From Streptomyces sp. Root1304 (GTDB lineage: Bacteria; Actinomycetota; Actinomycetes; Streptomycetales; Streptomycetaceae): DNA of 64,000 nucleotides. The notes below the pieces were generated by a model. The model made no database searches. It saw only the letters and a list, made by a program, of their open reading frames with translations, and was not told the origin of the DNA. The stretch is from positions 420,940-484,939 of the forward strand of contig NZ_LMEP01000023.1 of assembly GCF_001426405.1 (NCBI RefSeq), read 5' to 3'. The translations under genes were made by a program, and so were the position numbers. Positions within the stretch are counted from its first letter, which is position 1, and every line of letters begins with the position of its first letter. This document shows, in pieces, positions 40,262 to 48,875 of the stretch.

Positions 40262-41236
40262 GTGATGCCGTCCGGCCTGATGTCGTTCCCGCTCACGCCG
40301 TTCACCCCGGCCGACGAGGTGGACACGACCGTGTTCGCCGACCACCTGGAGGACCAGCTCGCCCACGGACCGGCCGCGGTCTTCGTCGCCTGCGGCACGG
40401 GGGAGTACTCCTCGCTCAGCGGACCCGAGTACACCCGCGTCGTCCGGCACGCCGTCGAGGTCGTCGCCGGGCGGGTACCCGTGTACGCCGGAGCCGGGGG
40501 CGGCCTCGGCAACGCGAAGGCCGCGGCCTCCGCCGCCGCGGACGCCGGCGCCGAGGGGATCCTGCTGCTCCCGCCGTACCTCGTCGGCGGCACCGAGGAC
40601 GGCTACCTCGCCTACGCCGAGTCCGTCGCCCGCGCCGGCGGGCTGCCCGTCGTCGTCTACCGCCGGGGCCTGGCCCGGTTCGGCGTGTCCACGGCCCTGC
40701 GGCTCCTCTCCGTCCCCGGGATCGCCGGGATCAAGGACGGCAACGGCGACCTGGACATGATGGCCCGCATGGTCACCGCGGTCCGCACCAGCGGCCACCC
40801 CCGGGCCGAGTCGTTCGCCTTCCTCAACGGCCTCCCCACCGCGGAGGTGAGCGCCGCGGCCTGCCGGGCCATCGGCATCCGCGACTACTCCTCGGCCGTC
40901 CTCTGCTTCGCCCCCGACATCGCCCGCGCCTTCCACACGGCCCTGACGGCAGGCGACACCGCCACGACCGAACGCCTCCTCGCCCGCTTCTACCTGCCGC
41001 TGACCGAACTCCGCGACAAGGTCCCGGGCTACGCCGTCGCCCTCGTCAAGGCCGGAGCGCGACTGCGCTCGCTGGATGTCGGACACGTCAGAGCGCCCCT
41101 GGTGGACGCCGCCCCGGACGACGTCGAACGGCTCCGCGAGCTGCTCGCCGAAGGACGCCGTGCGGCGGCCGGGACGGTCGGCCCCGCGGGCTCCGCCTCC
41201 GCCACCTCCGCCGGATCCGTGGCGGTGGCCTCGTGA
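40262..41236 (+). CDS. kdgD: 5-dehydro-4-deoxyglucarate dehydratase (KdgD, DapA superfamily)
   Basis: This class I aldolase-fold enzyme removes water and CO2 from 5-dehydro-4-deoxy-D-glucarate, giving 2,5-dioxopentanoate. Of 324 residues, the start SGLMSFPLTPFT, the block ACGTGEYSSLS, the Tyr in VVYRRG and the Schiff-base Lys in IAGIKDGNGD follow KdgD closely, as do GLPTAEV...YSSAV and KAGARLRSLDVGHVRAPL near the end. GTG 40262 or ATG 40265 starts it after AAAGGA. A GTGA overlap couples it to a glucarate dehydratase gene, which makes its substrate, so the pair forms a two-step glucarate branch. The dehydrogenase leading on to 2-oxoglutarate is not in the window. Confidence 0.88.
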   Translation: MMPSGLMSFPLTPFTPADEVDTTVFADHLEDQLAHGPAAVFVACGTGEYSSLSGPEYTRVVRHAVEVVAGRVPVYAGAGGGLGNAKAAASAAADAGAEGILLLPPYLVGGTEDGYLAYAESVARAGGLPVVVYRRGLARFGVSTALRLLSVPGIAGIKDGNGDLDMMARMVTAVRTSGHPRAESFAFLNGLPTAEVSAAACRAIGIRDYSSAVLCFAPDIARAFHTALTAGDTATTERLLARFYLPLTELRDKVPGYAVALVKAGARLRSLDVGHVRAPLVDAAPDDVERLRELLAEGRRAAAGTVGPAGSASATSAGSVAVAS

Positions 41237-42501
41237 AGATCACCACCGTCGTCGTCACCCCCGTCGCCTTCGTCGACCCGCCGCTCCTCAACGCCGTCGG
41301 CGTCCACGAGCCGTACGCGCTCCGCGCCGTGATCGAAGTACGGACCGACACCGGCGCGTACGGGCTCGGCGAGAGCTACGGCGACGCCGCCCACCTCGAC
41401 CTTCTCCGCGCCGCGGCCGACGAACTGACCGGCCTCGACCCCTTCGACCTCAACGAACTGTCCCGGCGGGTCGGCGCGGTCGTCGGCGGCCGGGTCGCCC
41501 AGGACGCGCACGGCCTCATCGGCGGAGGCGGCGCCGACAAGACCGTCGCGAGCGTCACCTCACCGTTCGAGGTCGCCTGCCACGACCTCCAGGGCAAGCA
41601 CCTGGGCCGGCCCGTATCCGACCTCCTCGGCGGAGCCACCCGCGACCGGATCGACTTCTGCGGCTACCTGTTCGCGAAGTGGGCCGCGCACCCCGGGCAG
41701 GCACCCGACGGGTGGGGGCCGGCCCTGGACGCCCCGGGACTGGTGGCCCAGGCCCGCGCCATGGCGGACCGGTTCGGCTTCCGCTCCTTCAAGCTCAAGG
41801 GCGGCGTCCTCCCCCCGGAGGAGGAGGTCGCCGCGATCCGGGCGCTCCGCGAGGCGTTTCCCGACCATCCGCTGCGCCTCGACCCCAACGCGAGCTGGGA
41901 CCCGGAGACCGCCGCCGGGGTCGCCGAGGAACTCGCGGGCGTACTGGAGTACCTGGAGGACCCGGTCGCGGGCATTCCCGCGATGGCCGACCTCGCCCGC
42001 GTCGCCCCGATGCCGCTCGCCACCAACATGTGCGTGGTCACCTGGGAGCAGCTGACCCGGGCCGTCCCGGTCCACGCGATCGGCGTCCTGCTCGGCGACC
42101 ACCACTTCTGGGGCGGCCTCAAGGCCTCGCAGCACCTGGCCACCTGCTGCCGGAACTTCGGCATCGAGATGTCCATGCACTCCAACTCCCACCTGGGCAT
42201 CAGCCTGGCCGCGATGGTCCACCTGGCCGCCGCCACCCCCGCCATCGGCCACGACCTCGACACCCACTGGCCCTGGAAGCGGCCCGAGGACGACGTCGTC
42301 ACCGTGCCCTGGCAGTTCGTCGACGGCGCCGTCACCGTCCCCCGGACCCCCGGCCTCGGCGTGGAACTCGACCGCGAGGCGCTCGCCCGGCTGCACGAGC
42401 AGTACCTGGCCTGCGGGCTGACCCGCCGGGACGACACCGGCTACCTCGCGCGCGTGGCCCCCTCCGTACGGCTCCGCGAGGACGTCCACGAACCCCGCTG
42501 A
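41233..42501 (+). CDS. gudD: Glucarate dehydratase-like enolase-superfamily enzyme
   Basis: The 422-residue protein has the glucarate dehydratase signatures: FKLKGG (catalytic Lys pair), LDPNASW (metal Asp and Asn), LEDPV (metal Glu), the third metal site in ATNMCV, LGDHHFWGG and MHSNSHLGIS with the catalytic His. These enzymes dehydrate D-glucarate to 5-dehydro-4-deoxyglucarate, the substrate of the enzyme encoded just upstream. GTG 41233 overlaps that gene by GTGA. Galactarate or a related aldarate is possible. No uronate dehydrogenase that would supply glucarate is visible in the window. Confidence 0.87.
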   Translation: MKITTVVVTPVAFVDPPLLNAVGVHEPYALRAVIEVRTDTGAYGLGESYGDAAHLDLLRAAADELTGLDPFDLNELSRRVGAVVGGRVAQDAHGLIGGGGADKTVASVTSPFEVACHDLQGKHLGRPVSDLLGGATRDRIDFCGYLFAKWAAHPGQAPDGWGPALDAPGLVAQARAMADRFGFRSFKLKGGVLPPEEEVAAIRALREAFPDHPLRLDPNASWDPETAAGVAEELAGVLEYLEDPVAGIPAMADLARVAPMPLATNMCVVTWEQLTRAVPVHAIGVLLGDHHFWGGLKASQHLATCCRNFGIEMSMHSNSHLGISLAAMVHLAAATPAIGHDLDTHWPWKRPEDDVVTVPWQFVDGAVTVPRTPGLGVELDREALARLHEQYLACGLTRRDDTGYLARVAPSVRLREDVHEPR

Positions 42502-42545
42502 CTCCCGCGTCCCGCCCGCCTCCGACCGCACAGGAACGATGCCCG

Positions 42546-43910
42546 ATGACCACCACCAGCGCCGAAGACGCGTCGACCGCGCCCTCGACAGCCGAAGGCG
42601 CAGCCCCACTCGCGCCCGCGCCCGCCGGGGGCGCGGCGCCGGACACGACCTGGTTCACCCACGACCGCTTCGGCATGTTCGTCCACTGGGGCCTGTACTC
42701 CCTCGCCGCCCGCCACGAGTGGGTGAAGAACCGGGAGAGGCTGACGGACGAGCAGTACCAGGTGTACTTCGACCACTTCGAGCCCGACCGCTACGACCCC
42801 GTCCGATGGGCCAGGACGGCCAAGGCCGCCGGAATGCGGTACGTCGTGCTGACCACGAAGCACCACGACGGCTTCTGCCTCTGGGACAGCACCCTCACCG
42901 AATACAAGGTGACGAGGACCCCGCACGGCCGCGACCTCGTCGGACCGTTCGTCGACGCGTGCCGGGCCGAAGGCCTGAAGGTCGGCTTCTACCACTCGCT
43001 GATCGACTGGCACCACCCCTCCTTCCCCGTCGACGGCACGCACCCGCAGCGCGACGACGAGGAGTTCAAGGCCGCGGCGGCCGACCGCGACATCCGCGAC
43101 TACCAGCGCTACCTGCACGGCCAGGTCCGCGAACTCCTCACCGACTACGGGCGGATCGACTACCTCTTCTTCGACTTCTCCTACGCGGGCCGCCCCGAGT
43201 GGTGGGGCGGCAAGGGCCCCGACGACTGGGACTCCGCCCGGCTCCTCGCCCTGGTCCGCGAACTCCAGCCGCACATCCTCGTCAACGACCGCGCCGGTCT
43301 CCCCGGGGACTTCGTCACCCCCGAGCAGTACCAGCCGTCCGGGCCGATGACCGCCGACGGCCGGCCGGTGCTCTGGGAGGCCTGCCAGACGCTCAACGGG
43401 AGCTGGGGCTACGACCGCGACAACCTCGACCACAAGAGCCCCGACCTGCTCGTCCGGATGCTCGTCGACGGCGTCTCCAAGGGCGGCAACCTCCTCCTGA
43501 ACGTCGGCCCCACCGGCCGGGGCGACCTCGACCCCCGCGACACCGCAGCCCTGGAGGAGATCGGGCGCTGGACGGACCTGCACGAACGGTCCGTACGCGG
43601 CTGCGGCCCCTCCGCGTTCACCCCGCCCGCCGACTGCCGGTACACCCAGCGCGGCGACCGCCTCTACGTCCACCTCTTCGCCTGGCCGCTGCGCCACCTG
43701 CACCTGCCCGGACTCGAAGGCCGGGTGCGCCACGCCCAGCTCCTCAACGACGCCTCCGAGATCGTGCGGCTCCCGCCGGCCCCGGACCGCCCCGCGATGA
43801 ATACCCAGATGGGCGGGCAGCCGGCCGGCACCCTCACCCTCCAGCTCCCGGTACGGCGGCCCGACACCCCAGTTCCGGTCATCGAACTCTTCCTCACGGA
43901 CCCCTCGTAG
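42546..43910 (+). CDS. Alpha-L-fucosidase (GH29)
   Basis: The 454-residue enzyme releases terminal alpha-L-fucose. GH29 features are clear: WFTHDRFGMFVHWGLYSLAARHEW, the KHHDGFCLWDS block, GFYHSLIDWHHP, the nucleophile region IDYLFFDFSYAG, WEACQTLNGSWGY, and KGGNLLLNVGPTGRGDL. The first 30 residues are a low-complexity Ala/Pro/Thr tract and not a signal peptide, so cleavage occurs in the cytoplasm after import of oligosaccharides. ATG 42546 follows AGGAAC. The gene lies between the glucarate genes and the PL6 lyase on the same strand. Confidence 0.93.
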   Translation: MTTTSAEDASTAPSTAEGAAPLAPAPAGGAAPDTTWFTHDRFGMFVHWGLYSLAARHEWVKNRERLTDEQYQVYFDHFEPDRYDPVRWARTAKAAGMRYVVLTTKHHDGFCLWDSTLTEYKVTRTPHGRDLVGPFVDACRAEGLKVGFYHSLIDWHHPSFPVDGTHPQRDDEEFKAAAADRDIRDYQRYLHGQVRELLTDYGRIDYLFFDFSYAGRPEWWGGKGPDDWDSARLLALVRELQPHILVNDRAGLPGDFVTPEQYQPSGPMTADGRPVLWEACQTLNGSWGYDRDNLDHKSPDLLVRMLVDGVSKGGNLLLNVGPTGRGDLDPRDTAALEEIGRWTDLHERSVRGCGPSAFTPPADCRYTQRGDRLYVHLFAWPLRHLHLPGLEGRVRHAQLLNDASEIVRLPPAPDRPAMNTQMGGQPAGTLTLQLPVRRPDTPVPVIELFLTDPS

Positions 43911-43960
43911 AGCTCCTCGCGACGGACCCGTAGCCCCTTCCGACCGATCACGGAGGCACC

Positions 43961-45418
43961 ATGCAACGACGCACGTTCCTCACCGGCACCGCGGTGGGGG
44001 CGGCCGCGGCCGCCCTGCCCCTCGCCGGCACCGCGCACGCGGACACCACGTCGGCCACGCCCGCCCGCCACCGGGGCCGTGCCGTCGAGGTCCGCTCCCT
44101 CGACGCGCTCCAGAAGGCGATCGACGCCGCCGGACCGGGAACCCGCATCGTCGTCGCGGACGGCGACTACACCGTCCCCGCCGACCGGCCCCTCACCGTC
44201 CGGGACAGGCACGGCTCCCGCGGCGCGCCGGTCACGATCTTCGCCGCGTCCCGGGGCGGCGTCGTGCTCCGCGGGGAGCGGAGCTTCGTCCTCGAGAACT
44301 CCAGCCACATCACCCTCAGCGGTTTCTCCTTCCGCCAGAGCACCACCCTGGACCTCCCGCCGAGCTGTGCGCACATCCGGCTGACCCGCAACGACCTCCA
44401 GCTCGCCGACATCGAGGGCCTGCACTGGGTCATGGTGCGCGCCGACGACACCGTCGTCGACCGCAACCACTTCCACGGCAAGAGCACGCTCGGCATCTAC
44501 CTGGGCATCGAGGGCGACGGCGCCGAGGCCATGGCCCAGCGCGTCCACATCCACCGCAACCACTTCTCCGACCACACCTTCGCCGGCTCCAACGGCGGCG
44601 AACCGATCCGCCTCGGCGTCAGCCCCCGCGCCCTCTCCAGCGCGCACGCGGTCGTCGAGTACAACCTGTTCGAGCGGGCGAACGGCGATCCCGAGGCGAT
44701 CTCCGTGAAGAGCTCCGACAACGTCATCCGGCACAACACCATCCGCGACAGCCTCGGCGGGATCGTCCTGCGCCACGGCAACGGCACCCTCGTCGACAGC
44801 AACTACCTGATGGGCGGCGAGGAGGGACTGCGGATCTACGGCAACGACCACGTCATCGTCAACAACTACCTCGCCGGCCTCTCCGGGCGCGCCATGGTGA
44901 TCGGCAGCGGTTCGGAACGCGACCACGTCCCCGGCGAATCGGCCTCGGACCGCCGGGGCAACGACGCGCCCGACCGGATCCTCATCGCCCACAACACGCT
45001 CCTCGACAACGCGGGCGGCCTCTCCGGCGAGAGCCACCGCCCGCACGAACCTCGTGACGTCACCGTCGCGGACAACCTCCTCGTCGGCGGGAGCGGGAAC
45101 CTCGTCGAGATGGCGAACACGGTCCGCTTCACCTGGCAGGGCAACATCCTGTTCGGGGCCGCGGGCGACGGGAACATCCCCGCCGGAGGCTTCGTGCGCG
45201 CCGACCCCCGGCTCGTCGCGGGTCCCGACGGCGTCCACCGCCTCTCCCGTACGAGCCGGGCCATCGGGGCGGCCACCCTGTACCCGGCGCCCGTCACCCA
45301 CGACATCGACGGCGACCCGCGCGGCGGCCGTCGTGACGTCGGCGCCGACGAGTACACGAACGCGCCGCCGAGGAACCGGCCGCTGACACCGGCCGACGTG
45401 GGACCGCACGCACCCTGA
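43961..45418 (+). CDS. Polysaccharide lyase family 6 (chondroitinase B/alginate lyase type), Tat-exported
   Basis: A 485-residue right-handed beta-helix. The leader QRRTFLTGTAVGAAAAALPLAGTAHA is a twin-arginine signal, so this is the extracellular enzyme of the locus. The helix has regular coils (HIRLTRNDLQ, VHIHRNHFSDH, VVEYNLFER). The PL6 catalytic set is present: NGGEPIRLG, then EAISVKSSDNVIRHNTI with the catalytic Lys, then GGIVLRHGNG with the catalytic Arg. PL6 enzymes cleave uronate-containing chains (dermatan/chondroitin or alginate) by beta-elimination. Its presence implies that the target glycan contains uronic acid as well as fucose. Which of the two substrates it uses cannot be decided from sequence. 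Confidence 0.9.
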   Translation: MQRRTFLTGTAVGAAAAALPLAGTAHADTTSATPARHRGRAVEVRSLDALQKAIDAAGPGTRIVVADGDYTVPADRPLTVRDRHGSRGAPVTIFAASRGGVVLRGERSFVLENSSHITLSGFSFRQSTTLDLPPSCAHIRLTRNDLQLADIEGLHWVMVRADDTVVDRNHFHGKSTLGIYLGIEGDGAEAMAQRVHIHRNHFSDHTFAGSNGGEPIRLGVSPRALSSAHAVVEYNLFERANGDPEAISVKSSDNVIRHNTIRDSLGGIVLRHGNGTLVDSNYLMGGEEGLRIYGNDHVIVNNYLAGLSGRAMVIGSGSERDHVPGESASDRRGNDAPDRILIAHNTLLDNAGGLSGESHRPHEPRDVTVADNLLVGGSGNLVEMANTVRFTWQGNILFGAAGDGNIPAGGFVRADPRLVAGPDGVHRLSRTSRAIGAATLYPAPVTHDIDGDPRGGRRDVGADEYTNAPPRNRPLTPADVGPHAP

Positions 45419-45438
45419 CCGGTCCCGCGCCGCAGGAC

Positions 45439-45462
45439 GGCCGGTACGCGCGCGCGTACCGG
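45439..45462. terminator. Perfect 24-bp palindrome between lyase and isomerase-like genes
   Basis: GGCCGGTACGCG directly followed by its complement. It could act as a processing or attenuation hairpin, or bind a dimeric regulator. Confidence 0.5.
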
Positions 45463-45523
45463 CCACCCTTCCCCCCTGTTCACCCCGTCCGACCGTCCCT
45501 CCCCCCGACCGGAAGGCCCGCAC

Positions 45524-46435
45524 GTGCCCGAGGACCCACCGCACCACCTCCCGTGCGAGCCCGCCGCCGATCCCGCGCCCCCGCTCGGCATCTGCTCCGT
45601 CACCTTCCGCCGGCTGCCCGCCGCGGAGGTCGTCCGCCGTGCCGCGGACGCGGGTCTCACGGTGATCGAGTGGGGCGCGGACGTCCACGCGCCGCCGGGA
45701 GACACCGAGGCCCTCCGCGCGGCCCGCGAGGCCGGCGAACGCCACGGCGTGGGGTGCTGCTCCTATGGCTCGTACTTCCACGGACTCCCGGACGAACGGC
45801 CCGGGTTCCCCGAGGTCGCCCGCGCCGCGGTGACCCTCGGGGCACCGCGCGTCCGGGTCTGGGCGGGGCGGGCCGGATCGGCCGACGTGACCGAGGAGGA
45901 ACGCGCCCGTGTCACCGAGGGGCTGCGGGCAGCCGCGCTGGACGCACGGGACCACGGCCTGGAACTCGCCCTCGAATTCCACACCAGGACCCTGACCGAC
46001 TCGGCGGCCTCCACGCTCCGGCTCCTGGAGGAGCTGGAGGAACCGCGCGACCCACGGGCCGCCGCGGTGGAGAACGTCACCACCTACTGGCAGCCGCCCC
46101 TGAACGCCCCCGACGACGAGGCGCTCGCGGGCCTGGCCGCGCTGGCCGACCGCGTGAGCGCCGTCCACGTCTTCTCCTGGTGGCCGGGCAACCACCGGCT
46201 TCCCCTGGCCGTCCGCGACGAGCTCTGGACACGGGCCTTCGCCCTGCTCGCCGGCCGGCCACGGCCGGGGGAAGCACTCCTCGAGTTCGTCCCGGACGAC
46301 GATCCCGCCGTCCTGGGCCGGGAGGCGGCGACGCTACGGCGCACGGCGGCACGGGCTGCCCTACGGACGGGCGCACCGGCTGCCGTACGGACGGACGCAC
46401 CCGCCGACGCGTACGGACAAGGCCGCCCGACGTGA
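45524..46435 (+). CDS. Sugar phosphate isomerase/epimerase-like TIM barrel (xylose isomerase-like)
   Basis: 303 residues, GTG 45524 after GGAAGG. The fold is recognised from LGICSVTFRRLPAAEVVRRAADAGLTVIEWGADVHAP, GVGCCSYGSYFHG, the LALEFHTRTLTDSAAST block with the metal Glu and His, and VHVFSWWPGN near the end. Members isomerise or epimerise sugars or sugar acids; others act as dehydratases. The C-terminal 35 residues are a low-complexity Arg/Thr/Ala tail. It probably handles a sugar from the target glycan. The exact reaction is unknown. Confidence 0.78.
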   Translation: MPEDPPHHLPCEPAADPAPPLGICSVTFRRLPAAEVVRRAADAGLTVIEWGADVHAPPGDTEALRAAREAGERHGVGCCSYGSYFHGLPDERPGFPEVARAAVTLGAPRVRVWAGRAGSADVTEEERARVTEGLRAAALDARDHGLELALEFHTRTLTDSAASTLRLLEELEEPRDPRAAAVENVTTYWQPPLNAPDDEALAGLAALADRVSAVHVFSWWPGNHRLPLAVRDELWTRAFALLAGRPRPGEALLEFVPDDDPAVLGREAATLRRTAARAALRTGAPAAVRTDAPADAYGQGRPT

Positions 46436-46502
46436 CCGAGGGCCCGGTGCCGCCGCTCCCGGTCGGTGACGAACCACCCTGGAGTAGGGTGGCGGCCGAC
46501 AG

Positions 46503-46517
46503 ACACATCCGATGTAT
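46503..46517. promoter_or_regulatory. GntR/FadR-type operator, site 4
   Basis: ACACATC-C-GATGTAT, six of seven arm pairs, 24 bases before the regulator's own start codon and just downstream of a TAGGGT -10-like box (46485-46490). It indicates autoregulation. Confidence 0.75.
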
Positions 46518-46541
46518 TTTGCCGCGCACAGGAGGAAAGCC

Positions 46542-47213
46542 TTGGCAGTGACCGACGAGGCGATCGGGAAGATCAAAGAGATGATCGTCTCCGGTGCGCT
46601 GCGCCCGGGGGACCGGCTGCCCAAGGAGGCCGACCTCGCCGCCGGTCTCGGCCTCTCCCGCAACTCCCTGCGGGAGGCGGTCAAGGCGCTCTCCCTGCTG
46701 AACATCCTGGACGTACGGCAGGGGGACGGCACGTACGTCTCCAGCCTGGAGCCGCCCCTGCTGCTCGAAGCGGTGTCGTTCGTCCTGGACTTCCACCAGG
46801 ACGACCAGGCGCTCCAGGCCCTGAAGGTACGGGGCATCCTGGAGCCGGCGGCGACGGCCCTCGCGGCGGACCGCATCGCCGAGGACGAGATCCGGGAGCT
46901 GGGCGAACTGCTCGACGGGCTCGGGGAATCGCCCAGCCTGGACGAACTCGTCGCCGGCGACCTGGAGTTCCACCGGCGCATCGCCGCGGCCTCCGGGATC
47001 CCGCTGCTGTGCTCGCTGCTCGACAGTATCTCCGGGGCGACCGTACGGGCCCGGCTGTGGCGCGGCATCACCGAGGAGACGGCCGTGGCCAGGACGATCT
47101 CGGAACACCGGGCGATCCTGGACGCGCTCGCCGCACGCGACGCCCGCACGGCGGAGGCCTGGGCGACGATCCACATCTCCAACGTGGTCAGGTGGCTCGA
47201 CAGCGTGCTGTGA
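46542..47213 (+). CDS. GntR-family regulator, FadR subgroup, of the fucose locus
   Basis: The 223-residue protein has an N-terminal GntR winged helix (IGKIKEMIVSGALRPGDRLPKEADLAAGLGLSRNSLREAVKALSLLNILDVRQGDGTYV) and a C-terminal all-helical FCD ligand domain with the metal-binding Asp and His residues (DLEFHRRIA, SEHRAIL, IHISNVV). TTG 46542 follows GGAGGA; an ATG 46512 in frame lies inside the operator and is less likely. FadR-type regulators usually bind short dyads separated by one base, exactly the form of the five sites in this locus. A sugar acid such as L-fuconate or its keto-deoxy product is the expected inducer. Confidence 0.9.
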   Translation: MAVTDEAIGKIKEMIVSGALRPGDRLPKEADLAAGLGLSRNSLREAVKALSLLNILDVRQGDGTYVSSLEPPLLLEAVSFVLDFHQDDQALQALKVRGILEPAATALAADRIAEDEIRELGELLDGLGESPSLDELVAGDLEFHRRIAAASGIPLLCSLLDSISGATVRARLWRGITEETAVARTISEHRAILDALAARDARTAEAWATIHISNVVRWLDSVL

Positions 47214-47241
47214 GGCCGGCCGCGCGCACCGGCGGAGACTC

Positions 47242-47275
47242 GGGCGTTCGCTCCTCGGGGGGCGAACGCCCTTTG
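47242..47275 (+). terminator. Terminator of the GntR-family regulator gene
   Basis: GGGCGTTCGC and its perfect complement form a 10-bp stem followed by TTTGT. Confidence 0.85.
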
Positions 47276-47324
47276 TCGTTCCTGGTGTTGAAGAGTCGTG
47301 CCGAAGAGTCGCACCGAACCGAAG

Positions 47325-47339
47325 AAACATCCGATGTCT
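47325..47339. promoter_or_regulatory. GntR/FadR-type operator, site 5
   Basis: AAACATC-C-GATGTCT, four inner arm pairs perfect, directly upstream of the promoter of the fuconate operon. Confidence 0.65.
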
Positions 47340-47341
47340 AC

Positions 47342-47371
47342 TTGCCTGACCTCTCGCGAGCGCCGTATCGT
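47342..47371 (+). promoter_or_regulatory. Promoter of the fuconate catabolic operon
   Basis: TTGCCT (342-347), 18-base spacer, TATCGT (366-371). FadR-type site 5 ends two bases before the -35 box. The predicted leader is about 110 bases. Confidence 0.6.
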
Positions 47372-47486
47372 TCTCGCCTGACAGGCCAATCACCCGATCT
47401 GTGCTGATGGTTGGGGCCGCCCCGCGTCGCTCGTCCACGACGAAGCCGAACGCCGGGCGCGCAGCCCAGGTGTGAAAGGAACCCCG

Positions 47487-48875
47487 TTGTCCACTGACAT
47501 CACGCGGGTCATCGCGATGGACACCTACGACATCCGCTTCCCGACCTCCCGCCAACTCGACGGGTCCGACGCGATGAACCCGGACCCCGACTACTCCGCG
47601 GCCTACCTCGTCCTGCGCACGGACGAGCCCGGAGGCCCCGAGGGGCACGGCTTCACCTTCACCATCGGACGTGGCAACGATGTCCAGGTCGCCGCGATCG
47701 AAGCACTGCGCCCGCACGTCATCGGACGCTCCGTCGAGGAGCTCTGCGCCGACCCGGGCCTGGTCAGCCGCGCGCTGATCGGTGACAGCCAGCTCCGCTG
47801 GCTCGGCCCCGAGAAGGGCGTCATGCACATGGCCGTCGGCGCCGTCGTGAACGCGGTGTGGGACCTGGCCGCCAAGAGGCAGCGGAAGCCGCTGTGGCAG
47901 CTCCTCGCCGACGCCGAACCCGAATGGCTCGTCTCGCAGGTGGACTTCCGGTACATCACCGACGCGCTCACCCCCGAGGAGGCGCTCGACCTGCTGCGGC
48001 GCGGCAAGGAAGGGCGCGCCGAACGCGAGCGCACGCTGCGCGCCCAGGGCTACCCCGCGTACACCACCTCGCCCGGCTGGCTCGGCTACTCGGACGAGAA
48101 GCTGACCCGCCTCGCCGAGGAGGCCGTCGCCGCCGGCTTCACCCAGATCAAGCTGAAGGTGGGGGCGGACCTCGCCGACGACGTACGCCGCTGCCGTGCC
48201 GCACGGGCGGCCGTCGGCCCGGACGTACGGCTCGCCGTCGACGCCAACCAGCGGTGGAACGTGGCCGAGGCGATCGACTGGACCCTGGCACTCGCCGAGT
48301 TCGACCCCTACTGGGTCGAGGAGCCCACCAGCCCCGACGACATCCTGGGGCACGCGCGCGTACGGGCCGCCGTCGCGCCCGTCAAGGTGGCCACCGGGGA
48401 GCACGTGCAGAACCGCATCGTGTTCAAGCAACTCCTCCAGGCGGACGCCGTCGACATCGTCCAGCTGGACGCGGCCCGGGTCGGCGGGGTGAACGAGAAC
48501 CTCGCCATACTGCTCCTCGCCGCCAAGTTCGGCGTCCCCGTCTGTCCGCACGCCGGAGGCGTCGGACTGTGCGAACTCGTCCAGCACCTGGCGATGTTCG
48601 ACTACGTGGCGCTCAGCGGGACCACCGAGGACCGGGTCATCGAGTTCGTCGACCACCTCCACGAGCACTTCACCCACCCGGCCGTCGTACGCGAGGGGCA
48701 CTACACGGCACCCCTGGCACCGGGCTTCTCGGCGGACATGCGGGCCGAGTCGCTCGCCACGTTCGCCTTCCCCGACGGCCCCTTCTGGGCCGCCGACCTG
48801 GCACGCCGGACGGCGGCCGAGGGCGACGCCGTCGAGGACGTCGTGGCCGCGGACGTCGTGGAGGTGACGGCATGA
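47487..48875 (+). CDS. L-fuconate dehydratase (enolase superfamily)
   Basis: The 462-residue enzyme dehydrates L-fuconate to 2-keto-3-deoxy-L-fuconate. It follows the FucD/ENOSF1 pattern: RFPTSRQLDGSDAMNPDPDYSAAYLVLRTD at the start, GWLGYSDEKL, the catalytic IKLKVG, the metal ligands in VDANQRW, VEEPTSPDD and ATGEHVQNR, and the catalytic His in CPHAGGVGLCELVQHL. The long insert around VDFRYITDALTPEEAL is also typical. TTG 47487 follows AAAGGA; GTG 47472 would place the start before the ribosome binding site. It heads an operon of nine genes, most of them overlapping, running to 54899. Confidence 0.93.
   Translation: MSTDITRVIAMDTYDIRFPTSRQLDGSDAMNPDPDYSAAYLVLRTDEPGGPEGHGFTFTIGRGNDVQVAAIEALRPHVIGRSVEELCADPGLVSRALIGDSQLRWLGPEKGVMHMAVGAVVNAVWDLAAKRQRKPLWQLLADAEPEWLVSQVDFRYITDALTPEEALDLLRRGKEGRAERERTLRAQGYPAYTTSPGWLGYSDEKLTRLAEEAVAAGFTQIKLKVGADLADDVRRCRAARAAVGPDVRLAVDANQRWNVAEAIDWTLALAEFDPYWVEEPTSPDDILGHARVRAAVAPVKVATGEHVQNRIVFKQLLQADAVDIVQLDAARVGGVNENLAILLLAAKFGVPVCPHAGGVGLCELVQHLAMFDYVALSGTTEDRVIEFVDHLHEHFTHPAVVREGHYTAPLAPGFSADMRAESLATFAFPDGPFWAADLARRTAAEGDAVEDVVAADVVEVTA

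Noticed and set aside
46512..46541. ATG 46512 as the start of the GntR-type regulator
   Set aside because: It lies inside the FadR-type operator and before the ribosome binding site GGAGGA; TTG 46542 fits both.
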